DNA of 19,542 bases, from positions 1 to 19,542 of the forward strand of contig CAZXQI010000066.1 in NCBI GenBank assembly GCA_964643005.1. The letters run 5' to 3'. The first letter of the stretch is position 1; each line of letters begins with the position of its first letter. The notes beneath the pieces are model-generated. The model was given only the letters and a program-made list of their open reading frames with translations, ran no database searches and had not been told where the DNA came from. Shown piece by piece: positions 1-7,392 of the stretch. The DNA is from UBA6168 sp964643005 (GTDB lineage: Bacteria > Bacteroidota > Bacteroidia > Chitinophagales > Saprospiraceae). A program made the position numbers and the translations under genes.

Positions 1-120
1 GCGCTGTTTTTGCAAAAACTGACCCTGCCGTTTTCAAAGAGTCTGGACGAAATCTTTAAGCCGGAAAAAGGAATTACCGCCATGCGCTTTGAGCGGGAAC
101 GATTGTTTAAGAGAGGTTGA
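1..120 (+). CDS. 3' end of an unidentified protein (partial)
   Basis: Frame 1 is open from the window edge to a TGA at 118-120 and gives a 39-residue C-terminus ending MRFERERLFKRG. The tail is basic and has no recognisable motif, so I cannot name the protein. It runs convergently towards the GT4 glycosyltransferase, whose stop lies 40 bases further on. It is called a gene end because the frame is open throughout, the composition is normal, and it ends exactly where the A/T-rich intergenic spacer begins. Its start and function lie outside the window. Confidence 0.5.
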   Translation, partial: ALFLQKLTLPFSKSLDEIFKPEKGITAMRFERERLFKRG

Positions 121-159
121 GCGGAGAGGTCGCAGAGCGCAATTTTTTTAAAATAAAGA

Positions 160-1302
160 TCAGCCCCGCTCAATTTTTTGGTACAAATCCTCAATCCCCT
201 GCACCATAGCAGTCCAGGAATAGCGCTTCTTTTCTTCCCTGACGCCTGCCTCAAATTCTTTCTGTCTGTTATTTTTAAAAAAATCCACGATAGCTCCGGC
301 AATAGCCTGCGGCTCCTGCGGGACGACGTAACCGGCCTTACCGTGGGGGACGATCTCCGGCAGGCCGCCAACCTCGGTGACAATCATCGGCTTTTCAAAG
401 TGATAGGCGATTTGAGAAATGCCGCTTTGCGTGGCCGATTTGTAAGGCTGTACGACCAGGTCGGCTGCGCCAAAATAATACTTCACTTCTTCAGCGGGGA
501 TGTAATCCGTCCGCATAACTAACTGACTCTCAATTCCTTCTTTGTGTATGATTTTTTCATAAAATTCCTGATTTCCATAATACTCGCCAGCTATAATCAG
601 GCGGACGTTCATACCCCGAACCCGCTCGTCGGCCATTGCCCTGAGCAATAAATCCAGGCCTTTGTATTCGCGGATGAAGCCGAAAAAGAGCAGGTAACGA
701 GAATCTCCGGAAAAGTCGAGTTGCCTTAGAGCAGCTTCCCGCTCTATTTTTTCACCATAATTATCGTAAACGGGGTGGGGGATATAGGCCGCCGGTTTGG
801 TCGTCGAGAACTGGCGGAGGTCTTCTTCCACGGTGCGGCTCATCACTAAGCAGGCGTCCGCAGATTTTAAAAACCAGGCGGTGAACTGCCGGTCGCCAGG
901 GCGCTTTTCGTGCGGTAAAATATTGTCGGCAATGGCGATGGTTTTTGTGTGGCCGTTGCTTTTGACCAGTCTGAGGATCGCCCCCAGCGCCGGCCCCATA
1001 AATGGCAGCCAGTATCTTGCAATGACCAAATCGGGGCGCAGGCGGCGAAGCTCTAATCCGACCTTCAGCCAGTTCAGTGGACTGACTGAATTGATGCGGG
1101 TGCGTATTTCCAGCTCTGGCGGCGGCGGGTCGGAGGATAACTGAGTTTTGCCGGGGAATAAAAAACCAGGGTATTGCAGAGAAAAGGAGTAAATAACTAA
1201 CTCATAACCAGCATTCTGTAACTCTGTTGCCAAACGTTCACTCAGGGCTGCAATGCCGCCACGCAGTGGGTGAGCCGGTGAAAGAATGACTATTTTTTTC
1301 AT
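160..1302 (-). CDS. GT4-family (GT-B fold) glycosyltransferase
   Basis: 380 residues, a normal length for a GT4 glycosyltransferase. Such enzymes transfer a sugar from a nucleotide-sugar donor to a glycan or lipid-linked acceptor on the cytoplasmic side of the membrane. Visible signs are an N-terminal acceptor-side Rossmann half with a Gly-rich loop (GGIA, residues 15-18), the start of the donor half with FFGFIREYKGLD (206-217), and the donor-binding region TQSG (291-294) followed by GGLPEIV (312-318). The first Glu of the classical E-x7-E motif is replaced by the TQSG form, which I associate with a common GT4 subfamily in Bacteroidota. The ATG at 1300-1302 is used. It is the last gene of a leftward cluster, 86 bases after the GT2 gene, and probably acts in surface polysaccharide or glycolipid assembly. 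The exact donor and acceptor cannot be read. Confidence 0.88.
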   Translation of the reverse strand: MKKIVILSPAHPLRGGIAALSERLATELQNAGYELVIYSFSLQYPGFLFPGKTQLSSDPPPPELEIRTRINSVSPLNWLKVGLELRRLRPDLVIARYWLPFMGPALGAILRLVKSNGHTKTIAIADNILPHEKRPGDRQFTAWFLKSADACLVMSRTVEEDLRQFSTTKPAAYIPHPVYDNYGEKIEREAALRQLDFSGDSRYLLFFGFIREYKGLDLLLRAMADERVRGMNVRLIIAGEYYGNQEFYEKIIHKEGIESQLVMRTDYIPAEEVKYYFGAADLVVQPYKSATQSGISQIAYHFEKPMIVTEVGGLPEIVPHGKAGYVVPQEPQAIAGAIVDFFKNNRQKEFEAGVREEKKRYSWTAMVQGIEDLYQKIERG

Positions 1303-1388
1303 AAAAAATGGAAAGTGAGGGGCGCTGTGTAAAAGGTATTTTTAAAAAAATGGATTTAAGGGGAAGAGCAGGGCAGAACGAAAGCGCC

Positions 1389-2321
1389 TCAGATTTTAGA
1401 TTCAATCACGTACCAGTTTCTCGTGGAGGAATTGCGCACCAGCAACTCGGCCAGAAAGCCGGTGACGAACAATTGTGTGCCCACGATTAGCGTGAGAATA
1501 CCGAAGTAGAACAAGGGTCTGTCGGCTATTCCATACTCAAAGTGGATGATCTTCTGGTAGCTAAGCCAGACTAAGATAGCCAGGCCTGCGAGAAAGAACA
1601 GGGTGCCTAAGAGTCCAAAAAAATGCAGGGGGCGCTTACCGAATTTGCCGATGAAGGTAATGGACAGGAGGTCGAGGAAGCCATTGATAAAGCGGCTGAG
1701 GCCGAACTTCGACACGCCGTATTTTCTGGAGCGGTGTTCGACGACCTTTTCCCCGATTTTCTGGAACCCCGACCATTTGGCCAGCAGGGGCGTATAGCGG
1801 TGCATTTCCCCGTAAACCTCGATGCTTTTGACCACGTTCAGCCGATAGGACTTCAGGCCGCAATTGAAATCGTGCAGGGGAATCTTACTGATGAAGCGGG
1901 TGATACGGTTGAAAAATTTGGAGGGGATTGTTTTGGAAAGTGGATCGTGGCGGGTTTTCTTCCAGCCCGAAACCAGGTCGTAGCCTTCTTCGACGATCAT
2001 CCGGTGCAGTTCGGGGATTTCGTCGGGGCTGTCCTGTAGGTCGGCGTCCATCGTGATTACCACATCGCCCTGCGCCGCCTCGAAGCCGACGTGCAGAGCG
2101 GCGGATTTTCCGTAATTGCGCCTGAATTTAATCCCCTGGACATGGGGATTCTTTTGCTTCAACTCTTCGACAACCTGCCAGGAGCGATCCCTACTGCCAT
2201 CGTCCACCATGATGATTTCGTATGAAAAATGATGGGCTTCCATGACCCTTCGAATCCAGGCCTCCAGTTCGGGCAGGCTTTCGTCTTCGTTAAAGAGCGG
2301 TATGACTACGCTGATATCCAC
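1389..2321 (-). CDS. GT2 glycosyltransferase, dolichol-phosphate-mannose-synthase/GtrB-like
   Basis: 310 residues. The N-terminal GT-A domain begins at once with DISVVIPLFNEDESLPEL, has VDDGSRD at 39-45, RNYGKSAAL at 68-76 and the metal-binding DADLQD at 92-97. Two hydrophobic helices follow at about 231-254 and 269-292. This is the architecture of polyprenyl-phosphate glycosyltransferases (DPM1, GtrB, ArnC-like), which load a sugar onto a polyprenyl phosphate at the inner membrane. The start is GTG at 2319-2321: the family begins exactly there, and an in-frame TAA lies nine bases upstream, so no earlier start exists. It sits 45 bases downstream of the first DUF4199 gene and 86 bases before the GT4 gene, suggesting one transcript. 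The sugar is not predictable. Confidence 0.92.
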   Translation of the reverse strand: MDISVVIPLFNEDESLPELEAWIRRVMEAHHFSYEIIMVDDGSRDRSWQVVEELKQKNPHVQGIKFRRNYGKSAALHVGFEAAQGDVVITMDADLQDSPDEIPELHRMIVEEGYDLVSGWKKTRHDPLSKTIPSKFFNRITRFISKIPLHDFNCGLKSYRLNVVKSIEVYGEMHRYTPLLAKWSGFQKIGEKVVEHRSRKYGVSKFGLSRFINGFLDLLSITFIGKFGKRPLHFFGLLGTLFFLAGLAILVWLSYQKIIHFEYGIADRPLFYFGILTLIVGTQLFVTGFLAELLVRNSSTRNWYVIESKI

Positions 2322-2366
2322 TGTTCTGGTTTAGGATTTTTTGCTTTTGATGATAATTGAGACAGA

Positions 2367-2822
2367 CTAATTTCCCCTTGTCTGAAGAGTCGCTACCAGA
2401 TAGGAGATAAAAAAACCTCCGATCAGGGTGAAGCCGTAGCCGGTCATCGTTCGCCCGAAAGTCATTTTGAAATCTAAGTCGCTCACATCTCTTCCTGCTG
2501 CTTCCATCATTTGTTTTTGTATATCCGGCAGACCGGGATCCAGATAATTGAAAAGCGCAAAGATGAAGAGATTGAAAATGAGCATTGCCACCACGAAAAC
2601 GAGGAAGGCCGGCCTGAGCGCCTCTTTGCGGCTGAGACTGTCGCCATTTTTAGACCGCTCCTTCCGTATGGCGGCAACCATCCCAATGACGGCTACCAGC
2701 AAAGTGCTCCAGTAAACAAAAGGATTCAGCACTAATGCCTTATCCACCTGATAAAAAATAAACAGGTATAGCATAATGGCTAAACCTGTTATGATACCGT
2801 ATTTGACTGCGGTTTGTTGCAT
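2367..2822 (-). CDS. DUF4199 four-helix membrane protein (copy 1)
   Basis: 151 residues with four hydrophobic stretches at about 8-25, 34-52, 72-93 and 127-146, and an acidic amphipathic stretch between helices 3 and 4 (IQKQMMEAAGRDVSDLDF). The pattern, including the opening TAVKYGIITGL, matches DUF4199, a Bacteroidota inner-membrane family without an established function. The start ATG is at 2820-2822, 24 bases after the stop of a second DUF4199 gene, so the two are probably co-transcribed and came from a duplication. I recall DUF4199 genes often lying beside a GT2 glycosyltransferase and a dihydroorotase in this phylum, as here. That suggests a role with the polyprenyl-phosphate glycosyltransferase, but this is inference. 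Confidence 0.82.
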   Translation of the reverse strand: MQQTAVKYGIITGLAIMLYLFIFYQVDKALVLNPFVYWSTLLVAVIGMVAAIRKERSKNGDSLSRKEALRPAFLVFVVAMLIFNLFIFALFNYLDPGLPDIQKQMMEAAGRDVSDLDFKMTFGRTMTGYGFTLIGGFFISYLVATLQTRGN

Positions 2823-2846
2823 ATTAATTCGGGTTCTTCTTTTGCT

Positions 2847-3404
2847 TTAAACGGACATTGGCGATTCTCTCTTCATGATAGCTCCGGCCACGAGTCCGGT
2901 AAGGAAACCGAGGATGACGCTTGCTAATAATGAGAATCCCGCCAGAATGAATGGATTTGAAAAAATCCCTATCATCTTTTCTACCATCTCTTCTGATCCG
3001 GGCTGAGCGTTTTCCATAGCTGCTTCCATCATTATTTCGCTCATGTCGCCGACAATGAATTTCATGTAGATAAGCATCCAGACGGCGCTAATGAGACCCA
3101 TCACCAGGCCGGTGAGGGCGCCTACGCTGATTCCCCTGCCCATTGCGAGATAGCCGCCGAGTTCCTTGTCGCGGTGAAATTTGATGGCCATCACAACGCC
3201 CACTATCATGATCACGTAATTCAGACACCCCGCAACCTGGTTGGCGGCAGAAGGCTTTACAGGATCGTTTAGCCCCGATACATAAAGACCTAAGCTCAGC
3301 ACAATGAGAATCAGCGAGATGATAGTACCGTATTTTACGGAAACAGGCCAGGGAGAAACATTCTCTGAACCGGAGGAGTACATTGGATTGTCTAAAGTTG
3401 CCAT
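2847..3404 (-). CDS. DUF4199 four-helix membrane protein (copy 2)
   Basis: 185 residues. A hydrophilic N-terminus of about 22 residues is followed by VKYGTIISLILIV, which mirrors VKYGIITGLAIML of the neighbouring copy. Four hydrophobic segments lie at about 24-44, 57-75, 90-117 and 150-176. As in copy 1, a Met/Glu-rich amphipathic stretch (MSEIMMEAAMENAQ, 121-134) precedes the last helix. It is therefore a second DUF4199 protein, function unknown, in the inner membrane. The ATG at 3402-3404 follows an A/T-rich leader of the kind usual in this phylum. It appears to be the first gene of the run that continues into DUF4199 copy 1, GT2 and GT4. The spacer to the dihydroorotase homologue upstream is 99 bases, so that gene may or may not share the transcript. 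Confidence 0.82.
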   Translation of the reverse strand: MATLDNPMYSSGSENVSPWPVSVKYGTIISLILIVLSLGLYVSGLNDPVKPSAANQVAGCLNYVIMIVGVVMAIKFHRDKELGGYLAMGRGISVGALTGLVMGLISAVWMLIYMKFIVGDMSEIMMEAAMENAQPGSEEMVEKMIGIFSNPFILAGFSLLASVILGFLTGLVAGAIMKRESPMSV

Positions 3405-3503
3405 TTGTTTTGATTTTAAATTTGTTAGAAAAGATTGTTCATTTCGCTGTGAAGGTGGGCAAACTATCTCATTTTTTAAAAAAAAACTTTAATAGAAGGC
3501 GGG

Positions 3504-4769
3504 TTAATTTCCCGAAATGTAACTGCCCCGAATGACAGCCAGCACCTTTCCTTTCATCCGCCAGCCAATGAACGGGCTGTTTTTTGAAATAGAAAAAATG
3601 TCTTTTCGGGAAAAAGTCCATTCTAAATTGGGATCAAAAATAGTGAGATTAGCCGGCTCACCGGGAGCGATTTGGGGAATTGGAAGGCTCAGAATTCTTC
3701 TGGGAGCTATCGCTATTTTTTCTACAAAATCGCTGATGCTCATGGTTTTGTGCAGGTGCATCCAGCTCAGTCCAAATGCCGACTCTAATCCGATAGCGCC
3801 AAATTCAGCAAAGGGAAACTCCAGGTCTTTGGCTTCGGCATCCAGTGGCGTGTGGTTAGAGGTGATGCAGTCAATCGTCCCATCGGCCAGGCCCTGCCGC
3901 AGCGCCTCAAAGTCGGATGTTTCCCGAATTGGCGGCATGACTTTGAAGTTGGTGTCGTAATCGTACAGTTCCTGGTCGTCGCAGGCGATGTTCATGGCGG
4001 CGGCTGATGCCGTGACTTTCAGCCCTTTGCTCTTAGCCTCCCGCACTAGCTCCACTGCTCCTGTCGATGAGATATTGTGGATGTGGAGGTGCGAATCGGC
4101 ATACCCTGCCAGGAAGATATCCCGTCGGATCATCAACTCCTCAGCTAAGGAGGGGATGCCCTTTAGCCCGAGTGAAGCGCTCATGGCGCCTTCGTGCATC
4201 TGTCCGTGGGGCGCCACGGTTTCGTCGAAGGGCTGATTGAGGATGACGCCGTTGAAAGGGCGGACGTATAGCAGTGCGCGCAGGAGCAACCCACTGTCCT
4301 GGACCGATTTCTTTCCATCTGAAAAGGCGACGGCGCCGGCGGCGTGCATGTCATACATTTCGGTGATGTCTTTGCCTTTGCAGTCCGTGGAGACGGCGCC
4401 AATGGGTAAAAACTCCACGAGGCTTCCGTTGGAATGATTCCTGACGTATTCTACTTCCGACTTGGAATGGATAGTCGGCAGGGTATTCGGCAGGCAGGCG
4501 AGGGCGGTATATCCACCGGCTGCCGCAGCTTTGGCGATGGAACGGAAATTTTCCCGATGCTCAAAACCCGGGTCGCCGGTGAAGGCGCCAATGTCCAGCC
4601 AGCCGGGAGATACGCAGGCGCCTTTTACGTCCAATGTCTGAGCCTGCCTGGCGGCGAGGCTTTTTCCAACCAATTCAATCTTTCCGTCTTTGATGAAAAT
4701 GTCTGCTTTTTCGCCGTTGATGCCGGAATCGGGGAAAATCAGAGTAGCGTTTTTGATAATCAATCGCAT
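3504..4769 (-). CDS. Dihydroorotase-like protein lacking metal ligands (pseudo-dihydroorotase)
   Basis: 421 residues from the ATG at 4767-4769. The frame runs on to a TTG at 4868, but homology begins at MRLIIKNATLIFPDSG and a promoter-like TAATTTTG lies only about 24 bases upstream of the ATG, so I use 4769. The amidohydrolase scaffold is clear: PGWLDIGAFTGDPGFEHREN (55-74), CLPNTLPT (92-99), AFSDG (148-152), HIHNISSTGAVEL (229-241) and SNHTPLDAEAKDLEFPF (304-320). Class I dihydroorotases carry a DxHxHxREPG zinc motif at the first site. Here it reads DIGAFTGDPG, so both histidines and the arginine are gone. The next histidine is replaced within LNQPFD (177-182), and the TDHAPH-type aspartate is Asn in SNHTP. 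It probably does not catalyse; a structural partner of aspartate transcarbamoylase, as PyrC' (PyrX) is in Pseudomonas, is the best-known analogue. An automatic annotation would be pyrC. Confidence 0.85.
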   Translation of the reverse strand: MRLIIKNATLIFPDSGINGEKADIFIKDGKIELVGKSLAARQAQTLDVKGACVSPGWLDIGAFTGDPGFEHRENFRSIAKAAAAGGYTALACLPNTLPTIHSKSEVEYVRNHSNGSLVEFLPIGAVSTDCKGKDITEMYDMHAAGAVAFSDGKKSVQDSGLLLRALLYVRPFNGVILNQPFDETVAPHGQMHEGAMSASLGLKGIPSLAEELMIRRDIFLAGYADSHLHIHNISSTGAVELVREAKSKGLKVTASAAAMNIACDDQELYDYDTNFKVMPPIRETSDFEALRQGLADGTIDCITSNHTPLDAEAKDLEFPFAEFGAIGLESAFGLSWMHLHKTMSISDFVEKIAIAPRRILSLPIPQIAPGEPANLTIFDPNLEWTFSRKDIFSISKNSPFIGWRMKGKVLAVIRGSYISGN

Positions 4770-4792
4770 GGGCGGGCAAAATCGTTTAGGGG

Positions 4793-4800
4793 CAAAATTA
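4793..4800 (-). promoter_or_regulatory. Candidate -7 element (TAATTTTG) for the dihydroorotase-like gene
   Basis: On the minus strand the sequence TAATTTTG matches the Bacteroidota sigma -7 consensus TAnnTTTG exactly. It lies 23 bases upstream of the ATG at 4769 and inside the longer TTG-initiated reading frame, so it argues for the ATG start. I do not see a convincing -33 TTG at the usual distance. Confidence 0.4.
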
Positions 4801-4892
4801 GGCAGCCTGGCGAGAAAAACGATTTTTAATTTGAAGAGCTGTGAATGGGTCGGGGATATTTCCCCCAAGGCCAGGATTTAAAGGGCTGGGGA

Positions 4893-4911
4893 TTTGATTT
4901 TTTTAAAAAAA
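4893..4911. repeat. 19-base T-tract/A-tract sequence, copy B
   Basis: Identical to 7317-7335. Here it lies in the middle of the spacer between the CBS and dihydroorotase-like genes, not next to a start codon, so translation initiation does not explain it at this site. Confidence 0.6.
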
Positions 4912-4992
4912 TAAAAAACTGAAAAAGGGCAGACTCTTAAAGCGCCCTCCTTCCTTTTTAAAAGCAGATGATAAGGATATTTTAAAAGGATT

Positions 4993-5025
4993 GGGCAGGT
5001 TGAAACCTTTCAACAATACCTTCCC
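4993..5025 (-). terminator. Possible terminator hairpin after the CBS gene
   Basis: Outer arms GGGCAGG (4993-4999) and CCTTCCC (5019-5025) pair at six of seven positions. The inner arms TTGAAA and TTTCAA pair perfectly around a CC loop. It lies 66-98 bases beyond the CBS stop codon on the minus strand and is followed there by a short T4 run. A poor U tract keeps confidence low. Confidence 0.35.
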
Positions 5026-5090
5026 ATACCCCTTTTAGGCATTAGGGCGTCCAATCAATTTCCCCTCTGTTTTTCAATTTTTTATAAAAA

Positions 5091-5534
5091 TTAACTGTAC
5101 TTCTTCTTCTCTAACCACTGAGTTTCTTTCAGGAAAACGTCGTCTGGATAAGCCTTGAGGAAGGTATATTTTAAAATATCGTAAGTGGTGACAACCCCTA
5201 CTAAGTTGTTGTAGTCGTCCACAATCGGCAAGCCGTGAAACAAATGCTTGACGAAGACCATGGCGGCGGCGCCAATGGATTCATCCGGGCTTAGTGTCGC
5301 TACTTTCCGGGTCATCAATTCTTTCACTTTGATGCCGGCGTATTCTTCGAATCTTTTATTGGAATCCACCAAATCCCAGGTAGTGATGATGCCGACAAGC
5401 TTCCCATCTTCCACGACGGGCAGATGGTGGAAATGCCTTTTAAACAGCACTTCTTTTACTACTTCAAGCGAATCTTCCGGATGTACGGTAATGACGTTGG
5501 TCGTCATAATAGTGCGTATTCTTTCATTCATCAT
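5091..5534 (-). CDS. Two-CBS-domain protein
   Basis: 147 residues made almost entirely of a tandem CBS pair (Bateman module). CBS1 spans about 8-58, with IMTTNVITVHPEDSL, HHLPVVEDGKLVGIIT and TWDLVD. CBS2 spans about 71-124, with LMTRKVATLSPDESI, HGLPIVDDYNNLVGVVT and TYDILK. Stand-alone CBS pairs are small cytosolic sensors that usually bind adenosine-containing ligands (AMP, ATP, NAD or SAM) and adjust a partner. No catalytic domain is attached, so the partner is unknown. Two consecutive ATG codons (5532-5534 and 5529-5531) are possible starts. The gene is transcribed alone and is divergent from the small unknown gene at 5742 across a 207-base spacer rich in A and T tracts. Confidence 0.9.
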   Translation of the reverse strand: MMNERIRTIMTTNVITVHPEDSLEVVKEVLFKRHFHHLPVVEDGKLVGIITTWDLVDSNKRFEEYAGIKVKELMTRKVATLSPDESIGAAAMVFVKHLFHGLPIVDDYNNLVGVVTTYDILKYTFLKAYPDDVFLKETQWLEKKKYS

Positions 5535-5709
5535 AAGGCAGGAATTGAATTGTTAAAAGATGATTTTCATATTTTTATTTTATAAAAAAATCCTTTTTTC
5601 CAGAAAAAAGAAAGTACTGTCAAATTTCTAAAAATTTTCGGGAACTACGCATCTGGAAAGGCGTTTTTTACCTTTTAAAAAAAAATGTTTTAAAAAGGGC
5701 GGACGATTG

Positions 5710-5717
5710 TAATTTTG
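5710..5717 (+). promoter_or_regulatory. Candidate -7 element (TAATTTTG) for the unknown gene at 5742
   Basis: TAATTTTG matches TAnnTTTG exactly and ends 24 bases before the ATG at 5742. It overlaps the TTG at 5715 that would otherwise be the earliest start of the frame, so the ATG is the better start. A T-rich TGTTTT lies roughly where a -33 element would be, but it is not a clean TTG. Confidence 0.4.
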
Positions 5718-5741
5718 CGTTCTTTAAAACTTCAATGGAAT

Positions 5742-6104
5742 ATGGCTTTGCGAGATAATTTTCCAGCAGCCGGGGACAGCTATCTGGGCGGGACGAGCGA
5801 CGGCTTTGTTTACTACAGCGCTTTCAAGGGTTCTTCCCTGGCAAAAGCTTATGAAATGTTGCGGCTGTTTTTGGTGGAGGAGGGCTATGTCGATGTGCCC
5901 CTGCCAAAGGACGTGGAAGAGCTACGCAAATTTTATCAGGCCAGGCCTGGTCGCCAGTTATGCCTATTCGAAGTCAATGGCTATTGGCACAATCCCATCA
6001 AGATTCTCTTTCCCAACGACCGACGCAAAAAGCGTTTGCTGCTCCTCGAAATTTATAATGAAAAGGCGCCCGACCACCTGTTGCGCTTTCATGGAAAACT
6101 TTGA
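5742..6104 (+). CDS. Small protein of unknown function
   Basis: 120 residues from the ATG at 5742; the frame extends to a TTG at 5715, but that codon overlaps a promoter-like element. I do not recognise a family. There is no signal peptide or membrane helix. It looks like a compact soluble alpha/beta protein: a polar N-terminus (ALRDNFPAAGDSYLGGTSDG), a helix LAKAYEMLRLFLVEEGY, a charged stretch DVEELRKFYQARPGRQ, then strand-like segments CLFEVNGYW, IKILFP and LLLLEIYNE around a basic NDRRKKR turn. Codon use resembles its neighbours and a perfect hairpin follows two bases after the stop, which supports a real gene. It is a single-gene unit, divergent from the CBS gene and convergent with the PorV/PorQ-family gene. 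Confidence 0.7.
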   Translation: MALRDNFPAAGDSYLGGTSDGFVYYSAFKGSSLAKAYEMLRLFLVEEGYVDVPLPKDVEELRKFYQARPGRQLCLFEVNGYWHNPIKILFPNDRRKKRLLLLEIYNEKAPDHLLRFHGKL

Positions 6105-6105
6105 A

Positions 6106-6124
6106 CTGCTTAGGCGCTAAGCAG
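6106..6124. terminator. Perfect hairpin between convergent genes
   Basis: CTGCTTAG and CTAAGCAG pair over eight bases around a three-base GCG loop, starting one base after the stop codon at 6102-6104. It sits between two convergent genes (stops at 6104 and 6206). No U tract follows on either strand, so it may end transcription weakly or protect 3' ends. Confidence 0.5.
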
Positions 6125-6205
6125 AGTTTGGAAAACTGCTTCCAGTCCAGGGCATACTTCCGTCGAGATTCTGAAAATCGGCAGTGCGGAAATAGTAACT
6201 CCCGA

Positions 6206-7315
6206 CTATTTTCTACCTGTCTTTTTAGGTTTTAAATCCAATTGAAGTGAAATGATATGAGAGTACCTGTTTTGCGAGTCGTTTGGATTCGTGTAGGCGT
6301 AATCAATGCGCAAGCTATAAAGCTGAAGTCCCACGCCGATGGATAGTCTGGAAATATATCTGCTGCCGCCGTCGAAGTCTTTTTCTTTCTGGAACTGGCT
6401 GAGCCCTGTCCGAAGGAACAGGAAATGAATGTACTCGACTTCCAACCCTACGCTGGGGTCTAAGCTGAAGGGATTCCCTGAAACCAGGGTGTTGCGCTTT
6501 CCGTCGGTCGTGGCCAAGAGGCTTATTTCCGGAGAGAAGTTGAATTTTTTGACCTGAAATCCGTAGGCGGCGCCGAGCAGAATCTGCGGTCTGGTGACTT
6601 CTAAGGAATTGATATCGGGCAGCTCGTTGCCGGTGGCCAACAGCACTTCTTTTTCCTTTTCCGTGAAGGCGACGCGCCAGGCGTTGGAAGTAGTAGTGAG
6701 GTCTCTGGCTGTCAGACCCAGCTTCAGTTTTTCGACGCGGTATTGAGCGCCGAGGTCAAATCCAAAGCCCCATGAGCCGGCAAAGGAGCCGATGACCCGC
6801 CGAATCACTTTCACATTGCCGCCTATGAAGAAGTTGCGTCCTTCACCGACCTCAATGCGCTGGGCGTAGCTGCCCAGAAAGGCGTAATCGGCGGCGGAGA
6901 ACTCCACGATGTTGTCGTAATTCACCGTGCCGTCGTCCTCGAAAAGGCTGAGCGTATTGGGAATGTCGTCTATTCCAAAACGGATGAGAGAAAGCCCTAA
7001 CCGCCTGTTAGGGTTAGAAAAGGGCAGGGTGATTCCGAGGTAGTCAAATTTGCCGATGCCGGCGAACCACTCCGAGTGCATGGCGCCGAGTTGCAGCCCA
7101 TCTTCTTCACTTAGACCGGCCAGTCCTGCCGGATTCCAGTAGGCTGCCGTTACATCGTTGACGCTGGCAATGACGGCGTTGCCCATGCCCTGCGCCCTGG
7201 CGCCTACTCCGATAGAGAGAAATTCATTGCTGTACTTTTGGGCGTAGCTCGTCTGGAAAGACAGGCAGGCCAAAAGGAGGAGTCCATATTTTAAAAGCGT
7301 ACGAACCGTTGCCAT
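6206..7315 (-). CDS. PorV/PorQ-family outer-membrane beta-barrel protein
   Basis: 369 residues from the ATG at 7313-7315. An earlier in-frame ATG at 7342 would add nine residues (MAVFLKKSN). The shorter start gives a compact signal peptide ending TSYA|Q. The mature N-terminus NEFLSIGVGARAQGMGNA and the following VNDVTAAYWNPAGLAGL are typical of the PorV/PorQ (FadL-like) family, and the rest is alternating amphipathic strands ending in an aromatic/charged tail (SHIISLQLDLKPKK). PorV proper carries T9SS substrates to the attachment complex and PorQ helps anchor PorZ, but many paralogues have unknown cargo, so only the family is assigned. It is a single leftward gene with its own promoter-like element, divergent from the EAD11-TPR gene. 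Confidence 0.88.
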   Translation of the reverse strand: MATVRTLLKYGLLLLACLSFQTSYAQKYSNEFLSIGVGARAQGMGNAVIASVNDVTAAYWNPAGLAGLSEEDGLQLGAMHSEWFAGIGKFDYLGITLPFSNPNRRLGLSLIRFGIDDIPNTLSLFEDDGTVNYDNIVEFSAADYAFLGSYAQRIEVGEGRNFFIGGNVKVIRRVIGSFAGSWGFGFDLGAQYRVEKLKLGLTARDLTTTSNAWRVAFTEKEKEVLLATGNELPDINSLEVTRPQILLGAAYGFQVKKFNFSPEISLLATTDGKRNTLVSGNPFSLDPSVGLEVEYIHFLFLRTGLSQFQKEKDFDGGSRYISRLSIGVGLQLYSLRIDYAYTNPNDSQNRYSHIISLQLDLKPKKTGRK

Positions 7316-7316
7316 A

Positions 7317-7335
7317 TTTGATTTTTTTAAAAAAA
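7317..7335. repeat. 19-base T-tract/A-tract sequence, copy A
   Basis: TTTGATTTTTTTAAAAAAA just upstream of the ATG at 7315 of the PorV/PorQ-family gene is identical to bases 4893-4911. Similar T5-7/A6-9 tracts occur elsewhere in the window. It may be a bent or rigid A-tract, or simply an A/T-rich translation-start leader. Confidence 0.6.
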
Positions 7336-7392
7336 CGGCCATTGGTTAAGGGAAGTATTTTTTAACATTCAGTCATCTGCAAATAAAGAGCG

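Larger units (their letters stand above)
4770..5090. other. 321-base intergenic region between the dihydroorotase-like and CBS genes
   Basis: No coding frame is convincing here. From right to left it holds a hairpin that could end the CBS transcript (4993-5025), an A/T-rich block with a T7A7 tract (4898-4911), a small GGGGA/TCCCC inverted repeat (4852-4865) and the promoter-like TAATTTTG for the next gene. The rest is featureless. Confidence 0.5.

Noticed and set aside
119..171. GAGCGG/CCGCTC inverted repeat at the first convergent gap as a terminator
   Set aside because: The loop would be about 41 bases and the stem only six. The T7 tract lies inside the loop, so a terminator is not convincing.
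4770..4868. 33-residue N-terminal extension of the dihydroorotase-like protein from a TTG codon
   Set aside because: The extension lacks family similarity and contains the promoter-like TAATTTTG. The ATG at 4769 fits the family start.
6206..7315. Assignment as PorV itself
   Set aside because: The conserved N-terminus supports only the PorV/PorQ family. No other T9SS core genes are adjacent, and paralogues of unknown role are common.
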